From: Xylanimonas protaetiae
GTDB taxonomy: Bacteria; Actinomycetota; Actinomycetes; Actinomycetales; Cellulomonadaceae
DNA length: 64,000 nt
Direction: 5' to 3'
Assembly: GCF_004135385.1 (NCBI RefSeq)
Contig: NZ_CP035493.1
Coordinates: forward strand, 434,001-498,000
Shown: positions 16,312 to 24,452 of the stretch, piece after piece
Layout of the letters: each line of letters opens with the position of its first letter
Position numbering within the stretch: the stretch's first letter is position 1
Notes under the pieces: generated by a model
The model's database searches: none
Told to the model about the DNA's origin: nothing
The model's input: only the letters and a program-made list of their open reading frames with translations
Translations under genes and position numbers: made by a program

Positions 16312-16716
16312 ATGAGCGACGTCGTCCCGCCCACGCCACCCGTGGACCGCTACGGGCGCCGGTCCGCCGGCCTGTCCCGTGGGGCCCGGGTCGCGATCGG
16401 CGTCGCGCTGGCGGTCGCCGTCGCCCTCACCGCCTGGCTCGCCCTGGCCCAGTACCAGCGCTCTCCCGTGACCGCCGACGTCGTCTCGTTCCGGGTCACG
16501 AGCGCCGAGGAGATCGAGATCGACTTCCAGGTGTCGATGCCCCCGGGGACGACGGCGGTGTGCACCGTGGGCGCCCTGTCCCCGAGCTTCGCCCAGGTGG
16601 GGTCGTTGCAGGTCCCGGTGGGTCCGAGCACGAAGGCGACCGCGCGCTACACCGTGACCGTGCGGACCACGCAGAAGGCGGACGCGGCGGTCATCGACAG
16701 GTGCATTTCCGGCTGA
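16312..16716 (+). CDS. DUF4307 family membrane protein
   Basis: A 134-residue protein with a cytoplasmic N terminus (RYGRRSAGLSRGAR), one transmembrane helix (VAIGVALAVAVALTAWLAL) and an extracytoplasmic beta-rich domain of about 80 residues (VVSFRVTSAEEIEIDFQV) with two cysteines, at AVCTVG and DRCISG, that could pair. This is the layout of DUF4307, always divergent from mca in actinobacteria; function unknown. ATG 16312 is preceded by a CACAAT box 8 bases upstream. A hairpin follows the stop. Confidence 0.8.
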   Translation: MSDVVPPTPPVDRYGRRSAGLSRGARVAIGVALAVAVALTAWLALAQYQRSPVTADVVSFRVTSAEEIEIDFQVSMPPGTTAVCTVGALSPSFAQVGSLQVPVGPSTKATARYTVTVRTTQKADAAVIDRCISG

Positions 16717-16722
16717 GCAACT

Positions 16723-16741
16723 TGCCCCGGGCGCCGGGGCA
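16723..16741 (+). terminator. Hairpin after the DUF4307 gene
   Basis: TGCCCCGG, 3-base loop, CCGGGGCA: a perfect 8-bp stem 6 bases after the stop codon. It overlaps the presumed greA promoter. Confidence 0.5.
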
Positions 16742-16746
16742 CGGGC

Positions 16747-16752
16747 TACCCT
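16747..16752 (+). promoter_or_regulatory. greA promoter -10 box
   Basis: TACCCT with a weak TTGCCC 19 bases upstream (16722-16727). It gives a leader of about 105 bases before greA, which has a proper ribosome site. Confidence 0.45.
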
Positions 16753-16863
16753 GGGGGATTCACACGCTGTCCTGACACCAGCCGACGCGCGTGCCGACGC
16801 CGTCGGTGCGCTTCTGTGCGGCCTGGGGCCAGGCCAACCGAGCACCACGAAAGGAGAGCCGAA

Positions 16864-17346
16864 GTGAGCGACACCACGGTCACCTGGCTCACCCAGGAGG
16901 CTCACGACCAGCTGAAGGCTGAGCTTGAGCGCCTCTCCGGGCCCGCCCGCGCCGAGATCGTCTCGCGCATCGCTGCTGCCCGCGACGAGGGCGACCTCAA
17001 GGAGAACGGCGGCTACCACGCGGCCCGTGAGGAGCAGGCCAAGAACGAGGCGCGCATCCTGGAGCTCACGGCCAAGCTGCGCACCGTCCGGGTCGGCACC
17101 CCGCCGGACGACGGCATGGTCGAGCCGGGCATGCTGGTCGACGTCCTGCTCGCCGGCGAGCCGATGACGTTCCTCCTGGGCTCGCGCGAGATCGCGGGCA
17201 CCACCGACGTCGACGTCTACTCCCCCACCTCGCCCCTCGGCGCGGCCATCGACGGCCACTCCATCGGCGACACGGTGAGCTACACCGCGCCCAACGGCAA
17301 GGTGTTCACCGTCGAGATCACGGGGGCCAAGCCCTACCAGGGCTGA
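16864..17346 (+). CDS. greA: Transcription elongation factor GreA
   Basis: Rescues backtracked RNA polymerase by stimulating transcript cleavage. The 160-residue protein has the N-terminal coiled coil with the acidic tip motif AAARDEGDLKENGGYHAA (Asp and Glu that act in the polymerase secondary channel), followed by the FKBP-like C-terminal domain with YSPTSPLGAAIDGHSIGDTV and the final VEITGAKPYQ. Normal length. GTG 16864 is supported by AAAGGAG 9 bases upstream. Single-gene unit: closed by a strong terminator. Confidence 0.96.
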   Translation: MSDTTVTWLTQEAHDQLKAELERLSGPARAEIVSRIAAARDEGDLKENGGYHAAREEQAKNEARILELTAKLRTVRVGTPPDDGMVEPGMLVDVLLAGEPMTFLLGSREIAGTTDVDVYSPTSPLGAAIDGHSIGDTVSYTAPNGKVFTVEITGAKPYQG

Positions 17347-17358
17347 CCCTGCTGCACG

Positions 17359-17396
17359 CGAGGCCCCGTACCGACCGGTGCGGGGCCTCGTCCTTC
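17359..17396. terminator. Bidirectional terminator between greA and ilvA
   Basis: CGAGGCCCCG (17359-17368) and CGGGGCCTCG (17381-17390) form a perfect 10-bp stem with a 12-base loop, followed by TCCTTCT. It sits between convergent genes. Confidence 0.85.
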
Positions 17397-17411
17397 TGCG
17401 GGGAGGGCGCC

Positions 17412-18632
17412 TCAGGCCCGCGGCGTGCGGACCTCGAACCCGGCGGCCGTGAGGCTCTCGGCGATCTGCGCGCAGTGCTCGGGCCCCTTCGCCTCGATCT
17501 GGAGGGCGACCATGACGTCGAAGACGCCGAGGGTGATGTCGGTGTGCGAGTGCTCGACGCGGATGATGTTGCCGCCGGCGTCCGCGACGGTCTGGACCAC
17601 GCGGGCGAGCGAGCCGGGCCGGTCGGTCACCCGGATCGTCAGCTGCAGGTAGCGACCGGCCGCGACCATGCCGTGCTGGATCACGCGCATGAGCAGCAGC
17701 GGGTCGACGTTGCCGCCCGTGAGCAGCGGCACGACCGTGCCGGGGAAGCCCGCCGGGTCGTCCATGACGGCGGCGACGCCCGCCGCACCCGACGGCTCGA
17801 CGACGAGCTTGGCCCGCTCGGCGACCAGCAGCAGCGCCCGGGAGAGCGACTCCTCGGTGACGGTCCGCACCTCGACCCCGAGCCGCTCGAGGATCTCGAA
17901 CGGCACGACGCCGGGCGTCCCGACGGCGATGCCGTCCGCCATCGTCGGCCCGAGGCGGCGCGACACGGGGTGGCCCGCGGCGATGGACTGCGGGTAGGCC
18001 GCCGCGATCTCGGCCTGGACGCCGACGACGCGCACGTGCGGCGCGGCCTCGGCCAGCACCGTGGCGATGCCGGCCACCAGCCCGCCGCCGCCCAGCGGCA
18101 CGACGATGGTGCCGACGTCGGGCACCTGCTCGAGGATCTCGAGCGCGACCGTGCCCTGCCCGGCGACGACGTCGGCGTGGTCGAACGGGTGGATGAGCAC
18201 GCGGCCCGTGCGGGCCGCCTCCTCGCGCGCGGCGACGAGGGACTCGTCGACGCTCGTGCCGACCAGCCGCACGTCGGCCCCGTACCCGCGCGTCGCGGCG
18301 AGCTTGGGCAGCGGGGCGTCCACGGGCATGTAGACGACGGCGTCGATGCCGAGCAGCTGCGCGGCGAGCGCGACGCCCTGGGCGTGGTTCCCCGCGGACG
18401 CGGCGACGACGCCCGCGGCGCGCTCGGCCTCGGTGAGCCGGGCGATGCGCGTGTACGCGCCGCGCACCTTGAACGAGCCGGCGCGCTGGAGGTTCTCCAG
18501 CTTGAGCACCACGGGCGCGTGCGCGAGCTCGGCCAGGGCGCGGAACGGCTGGACGGGCGTGCGGACGGCGACGCCCTCGAGCAGCGCCGCGGCCCGCCGC
18601 ACGTCGGCGAGCGTGACGGACGGGGCGCTCAT
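17412..18632 (-). CDS. ilvA: Threonine ammonia-lyase (threonine dehydratase) with C-terminal ACT domain
   Basis: PLP enzyme that deaminates threonine to 2-oxobutanoate. The 406-residue protein has the Schiff-base Lys55 in RAGSFKVRGAY, ASAGNHAQGVA, VPLGGGGLVAGIA for phosphate binding and a C-terminal ACT domain (about 330-406) with LTIRVTDRPGSLARVVQTV. The single short ACT domain fits the catabolic/TdcB-like or actinobacterial IlvA type rather than the E. coli long biosynthetic form. ATG 18632 overlaps the stop of the AI-2E-type transporter gene (ATGA). It is the last gene of a four-gene overlapping operon that includes cystathionine gamma-synthase, which likewise yields 2-oxobutanoate in a side reaction. 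Confidence 0.92.
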   Translation of the reverse strand: MSAPSVTLADVRRAAALLEGVAVRTPVQPFRALAELAHAPVVLKLENLQRAGSFKVRGAYTRIARLTEAERAAGVVAASAGNHAQGVALAAQLLGIDAVVYMPVDAPLPKLAATRGYGADVRLVGTSVDESLVAAREEAARTGRVLIHPFDHADVVAGQGTVALEILEQVPDVGTIVVPLGGGGLVAGIATVLAEAAPHVRVVGVQAEIAAAYPQSIAAGHPVSRRLGPTMADGIAVGTPGVVPFEILERLGVEVRTVTEESLSRALLLVAERAKLVVEPSGAAGVAAVMDDPAGFPGTVVPLLTGGNVDPLLLMRVIQHGMVAAGRYLQLTIRVTDRPGSLARVVQTVADAGGNIIRVEHSHTDITLGVFDVMVALQIEAKGPEHCAQIAESLTAAGFEVRTPRA

Positions 18633-19894
18633 CGCGCACCGCCGTCGTGCCCGGCCTCCGGCACTGCGGGCGGGACGCCGCCCACGTCCGCGGCGTCGTC
18701 GGCGACGGCGGAGGCCTCGCCGCGCGCGCGGCGCAGGCCGGCGGCGCGGCCGGTCAGGGCGATCGTGGGCAGGATGGGGCGCCGCAGCAGCGGCACGTGG
18801 TCGTCCGTGCCGAGCGCCGGGAACTTGTCCGTGCCGTGCAGGTACAGGATCACCGTGTTGAGCACGGCCGCGAGCGGCACCGCGAAGAGCGCGCCGATGA
18901 TGCCCGCGGCGAGCGAGCCCGCCGCCACCACGAGCACCACGGCCACCGGGTGCAGCGACACGGCGTGCCCCATGAGGAACGGCTGGAGCACGTGCCCCTC
19001 GATCTGCTGCACGAGCAGCACGATCGCGAGCATGATCAGCGCGGCGACCCATCCCTGGGACACGAGCACGACGACGCACGCGATCGCCCCCGTGACGATC
19101 GCGCCGACGATCGGCACGAACGAGCCCACGAACACCAGCACGCCGAGCGGCAGCGCGAGCTTCGGCACGAAGAACGCGGCACCGATGCCGATGCCGGCCG
19201 CGTCGACGAGGGCCACGAGGATCTGCGTGCGCACGTACGCCGAGAGGGTGACCAGGCCGCGGCGTCCCGCCTGGTGCACGCGCTCGCGCGCGTTGACCGG
19301 CAGCAGGTTGACGAGCCACGTCCAGATGGTCCGCCCGTCGACGAGGAAGAAGATGAGGCAGAACAGGGCGATGAGCGCCCCGACGAGCACGTGCCCCACC
19401 GTCGTCGCCGCGCCCAGCGCGCCCGAGAGGATGCCGTTCGGCCCGCCGCTCGTCAGCGAGCTCGTGAACTGCTCCCAGTACGAGTTGAGCTGTTGCGTGT
19501 CGATGTGCAGCGGCCCCTGGGCGAGCCACTCGCGCACCTCGTCGAAGCCCGCGACGGCCTGGTCGGCCAGCTCGGTGAAGCCCGCGACGATCTGCCGCCC
19601 GGCCAGCGAGACGAGCGCCGCGACGAACGCGACGAGCCCGACGACGGACGCCGCCGTCGCGAGCCCGCGCGGGAGGCGGAACCAGCGCTCGAGGCCGTCG
19701 CGGAACGGCCGCAGCAGCACGGTGAGCAGCAGCGCGACCGCGACGGGCACGATGATCGTCTTGAGCTGTCCCAGCACCCACATCACGCTCGCGACGGCCG
19801 CGGCGATGAGCAGCAGCCGCCACGACCACGCGGCGGCGGCCCGGATGGACGGCGGCACGGACTGCGCCCCGTCGGTGAGTCGCTCGTCGGTCAT
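18629..19894 (-). CDS. AI-2E family (TqsA-like) membrane transporter
   Basis: A 421-residue integral membrane protein with about eight helices: an N-terminal pair (WSWRLLLIAAAVASVMWVL and TIIVPVAVALLLTVLL), a central amphipathic soluble segment (about 100-150), then a C-terminal block including VLVFVGSFVPIVGAIVTGA and the conserved QQIEGHVLQPFLMG. These motifs define the AI-2E/PerM family, most of which are exporters or antiporters rather than true autoinducer carriers. Start and stop overlap the neighbours by 4 bases on both sides. Confidence 0.9.
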   Translation of the reverse strand: MTDERLTDGAQSVPPSIRAAAAWSWRLLLIAAAVASVMWVLGQLKTIIVPVAVALLLTVLLRPFRDGLERWFRLPRGLATAASVVGLVAFVAALVSLAGRQIVAGFTELADQAVAGFDEVREWLAQGPLHIDTQQLNSYWEQFTSSLTSGGPNGILSGALGAATTVGHVLVGALIALFCLIFFLVDGRTIWTWLVNLLPVNARERVHQAGRRGLVTLSAYVRTQILVALVDAAGIGIGAAFFVPKLALPLGVLVFVGSFVPIVGAIVTGAIACVVVLVSQGWVAALIMLAIVLLVQQIEGHVLQPFLMGHAVSLHPVAVVLVVAAGSLAAGIIGALFAVPLAAVLNTVILYLHGTDKFPALGTDDHVPLLRRPILPTIALTGRAAGLRRARGEASAVADDAADVGGVPPAVPEAGHDGGAR

Positions 19895-21096
19895 GCAGTG
19901 CCCTCCAGCGCGTTCGCGAGGTCGGCGACCAGGTCGTCGACGTCCTCGATGCCTACGGAGACGCGGACCAGGTCCGCGGGCACCTCGAGGGAGGATCCGG
20001 CGACCGAGGCGTGCGTCATGCGCCCAGGATGCTCGATGAGCGACTCCACGCCGCCGAGCGACTCGGCGAGGGTGAACACCTGGGCCCGCGCGACGACGTC
20101 GAGCGCCGCCTGCTCACTGCCCACCTGGAACGACAGCATGCCGCCGAAGCCGCGCATCTGGCGCGCCGCGAGCTCGTGCCCGGGGTGCGACGGCAGGCCC
20201 GGGTAGAGCACGCGCGTCACGCGCGGGTGCGCCTCGAGGAAGGTCGCGACGGCGAGCGCGTTGGCCTGGTGCCGGTCCATGCGCACCGCGAGGGTCTTCA
20301 GCCCGCGCAGCGTCAGCCAGGCGGCGAACGGGTCGGCGACGGCGCCCGACGCGTTCTGGTGGAACCGCAGGGCGCCCGCGACGTCGCCCGTGCCGTCGGG
20401 CGCGGTGCGCCCGCCGGGCAGCGCCGCGCCGCCGACCACGAGCGCCCCGCCGACGACGTCGCTGTGCCCGCCCACGTACTTGGTGGTCGAGTGCACGACG
20501 ACGTCGGCGCCGAGCGCGAGCGGCGTCTGCAGGTACGGCGTCGCGAACGTGTTGTCGACGACGAGCAGGGCCCCCGCGTCGTGCGCGACGCCCGCGAGCG
20601 CCACGACGTCGCTGATGCCGAGCAGCGGGTTGGTGGGCGTCTCGACCCACACGACCTGCGTGATCCCGGGGCGCACGGCGGCGGCGACGGCGTCGAGGTC
20701 GGTGAGGTCGACGGCGGTGTGCTCGACGCCCCACGCCCCGAAGACGCGGGCGATGAGCCGGTACGAGCCGCCGTAGGCGTCGTCGGGGAGGATCACGTGG
20801 TCGCCGGGGCGCAGCACCGCGCGCAGCAGCGTGTCCTCGGCGGCCAGGCCGGACGCGAACGCGAAGCCGTGCGTGCCGCCCTCGGCGCTCGCGAGCGCCG
20901 TCTCCAGCGCGGTGCGGGTGGGGTTCGCGGAGCGCGAGTACTCGTACCCGCCGCGCAGGCCGCCGACGCCGTCCTGCTTGTACGTGCTCGTCAGGTACAC
21001 CGGCGGGACGACCGCGCCGGTGGTGGGGTCCGGGTCCTGGCCGGCGTGGATCGTGCGGGTCGAGAAGCCGGCCTGGGTCCAGTCGTGCGTGGTCAC
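19891..21096 (-). CDS. metB: Cystathionine gamma-synthase / PLP-dependent trans-sulfuration enzyme
   Basis: PLP enzyme joining an activated homoserine with cysteine. The 401-residue protein has the STYKQDG start, [15 protein letters not shown], the [12 protein letters not shown] helix, [12 protein letters not shown] and the PLP lysine in [16 protein letters not shown], then [17 protein letters not shown] at the C terminus. Distinguishing synthase from lyase by sequence is uncertain; actinobacterial homologues of this length are usually MetB. GTG 21096 is chosen because TACTGT lies 6 bases upstream and because GTGA overlaps the stop of the preceding gene, so it may be made both from its own leaderless transcript and by coupling. 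Confidence 0.88.
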   Translation of the reverse strand: MTTHDWTQAGFSTRTIHAGQDPDPTTGAVVPPVYLTSTYKQDGVGGLRGGYEYSRSANPTRTALETALASAEGGTHGFAFASGLAAEDTLLRAVLRPGDHVILPDDAYGGSYRLIARVFGAWGVEHTAVDLTDLDAVAAAVRPGITQVVWVETPTNPLLGISDVVALAGVAHDAGALLVVDNTFATPYLQTPLALGADVVVHSTTKYVGGHSDVVGGALVVGGAALPGGRTAPDGTGDVAGALRFHQNASGAVADPFAAWLTLRGLKTLAVRMDRHQANALAVATFLEAHPRVTRVLYPGLPSHPGHELAARQMRGFGGMLSFQVGSEQAALDVVARAQVFTLAESLGGVESLIEHPGRMTHASVAGSSLEVPADLVRVSVGIEDVDDLVADLANALEGTA

Positions 21097-21719
21097 GGCT
21101 CCACAGTAGGGGGCGGCGTCAGCGCACGTCGCTGCGGGTAGACGGTCTCGGCACGCTCGAGCATGCCCACGAACCGCTCGACGTTGCGCGCGCGGGTCTC
21201 GGGCCGCCTGGCGTGCGTGAGGCGGAACAGGATCGCGAACCGGTTCTGGGCGGTGAGGAGCTCGAAGTTGGCGGCCGCGAGCGGGCTCGCCGCGAGCGCG
21301 GCCGCCAGGTCGTCGGGCACCGCGATGTCCTTGCTGCCCGCGTAGGCGCGGTCCCAGCGGCCGTCGGCCTTGGCGCGGTCGATCTCGGCCTGGCCGCGCG
21401 GGCGCATGCGGCCCTCCTCGGTCAGCCTCGCGACGATGCCGACGTTGCGGGCCGACCAGATGCTGCGGGCCCGGCGCGGGGTGAACCGCTGCAGCGACGT
21501 GTCGGCGTCGCGGCCACGCCCCTGCCCGTCGATCCACCCGGAGCACAGGGCCTCGTCGAGGGCGAGGTCGTAGGTGAGGGCCGTGGGGGCCGGCCGGTTC
21601 TTGCGGGCGAGCACGAGCCAGACGCCGTCGTCGTCGCCCTCGTGCGCGTCGAGCCAGGCGCGCCACGCGGCGGCGTCGGGCAGGAGGAGCACGTCGGTGG
21701 GCGGCGGGCTGGAGGCCAT
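21093..21719 (-). CDS. YdeI/OmpD-associated family protein
   Basis: A 208-residue protein with the family N-terminal half [29 protein letters not shown] and [18 protein letters not shown], and the C-terminal helix pair ([22 protein letters not shown] and [19 protein letters not shown]). Members are linked to stress and antimicrobial-peptide tolerance, with no enzymatic function proven. ATG 21719 is the first start in a frame that matches the family beginning. First gene of the overlapping operon with metB, AI-2E transporter and ilvA. Its start faces a long inverted repeat (21736-21802). Confidence 0.82.
   Translation of the reverse strand: MASSPPPTDVLLLPDAAAWRAWLDAHEGDDDGVWLVLARKNRPAPTALTYDLALDEALCSGWIDGQGRGRDADTSLQRFTPRRARSIWSARNVGIVARLTEEGRMRPRGQAEIDRAKADGRWDRAYAGSKDIAVPDDLAAALAASPLAAANFELLTAQNRFAILFRLTHARRPETRARNVERFVGMLERAETVYPQRRALTPPPTVEP
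21103..21108 (-). promoter_or_regulatory. -10 box TACTGT, internal leaderless promoter for metB
   Basis: TACTGT on the minus strand, 6-base spacer, GTG 21096. It lies inside the end of the YdeI-type gene, so metB could be transcribed separately from it. Confidence 0.4.
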
Positions 21720-21735
21720 GTCCGCACGCTACGCG

Positions 21736-21802
21736 CCCTTTCGACGTCGTACTTCCTTGCGTCATGGCCGCCAGAACACAAGGAGGTACGACGTCGAAAG
21801 GG
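21736..21802. repeat. Long inverted repeat between divergent ydeI-type gene and msrA
   Basis: Arms 21736-21759 (beginning CCCTTTCGACGTCGTAC) and 21779-21802 (ending GTACGACGTCGAAAGGG) are 24 bp each with a single mismatch, around a 19-base loop. The arms contain the palindrome CGACGTCG. It is AT-richer than its surroundings. Too long for an ordinary operator; it resembles a mobile palindromic element or a very strong RNA hairpin. Confidence 0.8.
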
Positions 21803-21881
21803 AGGGGAACAGGGGTGCCGCGGGCCGTGTTGGACCGTCCGGGAGCATCGTCGTAGCGCTCCCGTGGAGGAGGAACCGCAA

Positions 21882-22553
21882 GTGAGCTCGATCTTCGACC
21901 GCCTGCTGGGCGGCGACAAGCAGACTCTGGTCGCGCCGCAGGACGCGCTGCCCGGCCGCACGACGCCGGTGCTGCCCGCGCCCCGCCCGCACACCGTGCT
22001 CGGGACGCCGATCGCCGGGCCGTGGCCCGACAGGACGCGCGTGCTCTACCTCGCGATGGGCTGTTTCTGGGGTGCCGAGGAGATCTACTGGCAGGTGCCC
22101 GGCGTGGTGTCCACCGCCGTCGGGTACATGGGCGGCATGACGCCCAACCCCACCTATGAGGAGGTGTGCACGGCCCGCACGGGGCACGCCGAGACAGCGC
22201 TCGTCGCGTACGACCCCACGGTCGTCACGGAGGCGGAGCTGCTGCGCACCTTCTGGGAGCGGCACGACCCGACGTCCGGCATGCGGCAGGGCAACGACGT
22301 CGGCACGCAGTACCGCTCGGCCGTGTACTGGACCACACCGGAGCAGGAGGCCGCGGTGCGCGAGTCGGCCGCGGTGTACGGCGCGGCGCTGACGGCGGCC
22401 GGGTACGACCCGATCACCACGGAGCTGAAGCCGGCGGCTGAGGCGGGACCGTTCTACTACGCCGAGGACTACCACCAGCAGTACCTCAGCGCCGCCAAGA
22501 ACCCGCACGGGTACCGCTGCCACGCGACGACGGGGCTGGCCTACCCGGCCTGA
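21882..22553 (+). CDS. msrA: Peptide-methionine (S)-S-oxide reductase MsrA
   Basis: Repairs oxidised methionine in proteins. The 223-residue protein has the catalytic Cys61 in [36 protein letters not shown], the FWERHDPT motif and the C-terminal [11 protein letters not shown] plus [10 protein letters not shown] with the recycling Cys. An N-terminal extension of about 45 residues is the long bacterial form. GTG 21882 is chosen because GGAGGAGG lies upstream (21867-21874). A 7-bp hairpin (CGGGAGC / GCTCCCG, about 21839-21864) sits in the leader just before the ribosome site and might modulate translation. Confidence 0.94.
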   Translation: MSSIFDRLLGGDKQTLVAPQDALPGRTTPVLPAPRPHTVLGTPIAGPWPDRTRVLYLAMGCFWGAEEIYWQVPGVVSTAVGYMGGMTPNPTYEEVCTARTGHAETALVAYDPTVVTEAELLRTFWERHDPTSGMRQGNDVGTQYRSAVYWTTPEQEAAVRESAAVYGAALTAAGYDPITTELKPAAEAGPFYYAEDYHQQYLSAAKNPHGYRCHATTGLAYPA

Positions 22554-22563
22554 CGGACCCTGG

Positions 22564-22612
22564 GCCTCGACGGGGCTCGGCCGGCGGAGCGCCGACCGCG
22601 CCCCGTCGAGGC
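22564..22612 (+). terminator. Terminator after msrA
   Basis: GCCTCGACGGGGC (22564-22576) pairs perfectly with GCCCCGTCGAGGC (22600-22612); the loop itself holds a second short stem (TCGGC / GCCGA). It begins 10 bases after the stop. Confidence 0.85.
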
Positions 22613-22639
22613 GCCGGGCGTGGGTCGGCACGTCGAGGC

Positions 22640-22720
22640 CTCTCAGCGGGGCCGCGCCCGCCGCGACCGTCCAGAACGGGCCGCGCCCAGCACGGGCCGC
22701 GCCCGCCGCGCCCTTCCAGG
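22640..22720. repeat. Intergenic stretch with GGGCCGCGCCC repeats
   Basis: Between the msrA terminator and the ligase gene, GGGCCGCGCCC occurs three times, two copies followed by GCCGCG. No gene is visible in the 172 bases 22613-22784. The repeats may have arisen by slippage. Confidence 0.4.
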
Positions 22721-22784
22721 CACCGGTCGCGCGCGCCGCGACCCCCGGGCGCGGCTGTCGGCGGCCGATGGCAGCATCGGTCTC

Positions 22785-24368
22785 GTGCTGTTCCACGACG
22801 TCGTGCGCACGTCCGCGCAGGTGGCCGCCACCCGCTCGCGGCTCGCGAAGCGCGCGCTGCTCGCGGGCGCGCTGCGCGCCGCCGCGGCGGACGACGACGC
22901 GTCCGGCGAGCTCGTCGAGGTCGTCGCGGCGTTCCTGTCCGGGCGGGTGCGGCAGCGGCGCACGGGCGTCGGCTGGCGGTCGCTCGCCGACCTGCCGCCC
23001 GCGGCGGCCGAGCCCTCCCTGACCCCGCTCGACGTGGATGCCGCACTCCAGGCGATGGCCGACGCCGAGGGCGCCGGGTCGGCGGCGGTGCGCACCGGCG
23101 CCCTGCGCCGCCTCTTCGCGGCCGCGACCGAGGACGAGCAGCAGCATCTGCGCGGCCTCGTCGTCGGCGAGCTGCGGCAGGGCGCGCTCGACTCCCTGCT
23201 GCTCGACGCCGTCGCCGCGGCCGCCGACGTGCCGCTCGCGGCCGTGCGCCGCGCCGCGATGTTCAGCGCGCTGTCGGGGCCCATCGCTCGGGCCGCGCTC
23301 ACGGGCGGCGCCGAGGCGCTCGCCGCGTTCCGCCTGGAGGTCGGGCGGCCCGTCCGGCCGATGCTCGCCTCGCCCGCGCCCGACGTCGCGGCGGCCGTCG
23401 GGTCGCTCGCGCCCGCCGAGGGGGGTGCCGCCTGGGCGGGCGTGGCCGTGGAGGCGAAGATCGACGGGATCCGCGTCCAGCTGCACCGGCGCGGCGACGA
23501 CGTCGCCGTCTACACGCGCTCGCTCGACGACGTCACCGACCGCGTGCCCGAGCTCGTCGCGCTGCTCCGGTCGCTGCCCGTGGAGGCGGCCGTGCTCGAC
23601 GGCGAGGCGATCGCGCTGGGTCCCGACGGACGACCGCTGGCCTTCCAGGACACCGCGTCGCGCACGGGCACCCACGACGCCGCCGAGTCGGCGCGCGTCC
23701 CGCTCTCCGCCTTCCTCTTCGACGCGCTCCACCTGGACGGCGAGGACCTGGTCGACGCGCCCGAGGCCGCCCGGTTCGCGGCTCTCGAACGCGTCGCCCC
23801 GGCGTCGTCGCTGGTCAGGAGGGTCGTGACGGCCGATCCCGCCGAGGCGGGCGCGTTCTTCGCGGACGTCCTCGCGAGCGGCCACGAGGGCGTCGTGATC
23901 AAGGACCTGGCCGCGCCCTACGACGCCGGACGCCGCGGCGGCGCCTGGGTCAAGGTCAAGCCGCGGCACACGCTCGACCTCGTGGTGCTCGCCGTCGAGC
24001 GCGGTTCGGGCCGGCGCGAGGGGTGGCTCTCGAACATCCACCTGGGCGCCCGCGTGCCCGGCGCCGGCCCGGACGGCACCGACGGCTGGGTCATGCTCGG
24101 CAAGACCTTCAAGGGCATGACCGACCAGATGCTGGAGTGGCAGACCGCCCGCTTCACCGCGCTCGCCGACGGCCCCGCCGACGGGTGGGTGGTCAAGGTC
24201 CGCCCCGAGCAGGTGGTCGAGGTCGCCTTCGATGGCGTCCAGCGCTCGTCGCGCTACCCGGGCGGTGTCGCGCTGCGCTTCGCGCGCGTGCTGCGCTACC
24301 GGGACGACAAGCCGGCGTTCGAGGCGGACACGCTCGACGCCGTGCGAGCCCTGGCCCTGCCGTCCTGA
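22785..24368 (+). CDS. ATP-dependent DNA ligase (LigB type)
   Basis: Seals nicks in DNA via a lysyl-AMP intermediate. The 527-residue protein has an N-terminal DNA-binding domain (1-190), the nucleotidyl-transfer motif I EAKIDGIRVQ with Lys225, motif III VLDGEAIAL, motif IV GHEGVVIKDL, motif V WVKVKP and a C-terminal OB domain with WVMLGKTFKGMTDQM and ending in VALRFARVLRYRDDK. Length and motifs fit the actinobacterial ~510-residue LigB, a non-essential ligase probably used in repair. GTG 22785 follows a CAGCAT box by 7 bases. It is monocistronic, ended by a strong hairpin. Confidence 0.93.
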   Translation: MLFHDVVRTSAQVAATRSRLAKRALLAGALRAAAADDDASGELVEVVAAFLSGRVRQRRTGVGWRSLADLPPAAAEPSLTPLDVDAALQAMADAEGAGSAAVRTGALRRLFAAATEDEQQHLRGLVVGELRQGALDSLLLDAVAAAADVPLAAVRRAAMFSALSGPIARAALTGGAEALAAFRLEVGRPVRPMLASPAPDVAAAVGSLAPAEGGAAWAGVAVEAKIDGIRVQLHRRGDDVAVYTRSLDDVTDRVPELVALLRSLPVEAAVLDGEAIALGPDGRPLAFQDTASRTGTHDAAESARVPLSAFLFDALHLDGEDLVDAPEAARFAALERVAPASSLVRRVVTADPAEAGAFFADVLASGHEGVVIKDLAAPYDAGRRGGAWVKVKPRHTLDLVVLAVERGSGRREGWLSNIHLGARVPGAGPDGTDGWVMLGKTFKGMTDQMLEWQTARFTALADGPADGWVVKVRPEQVVEVAFDGVQRSSRYPGGVALRFARVLRYRDDKPAFEADTLDAVRALALPS

Positions 24369-24405
24369 GGCGAGAGACGTCCGTGGCGCCGTCCCGAGGC
24401 GGGAG

Positions 24406-24444
24406 ACCGTGGCGCCGCCCGGGTGTCCCGGACGGCGCCACGGT
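24406..24444. terminator. Bidirectional terminator between ligase and surface-protein gene
   Basis: ACCGTGGCGCCG (24406-24417) pairs perfectly with CGGCGCCACGGT (24433-24444). It lies between convergent genes. Confidence 0.85.
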
Positions 24445-24452
24445 CGGCGGGC

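Noticed and set aside
22640-22720. GGGCCGCGCCC repeats as a possible origin or protein-binding array
   Set aside because: Only three uneven copies in very GC-rich DNA, no AT-rich segment or conserved spacing; most likely slippage.
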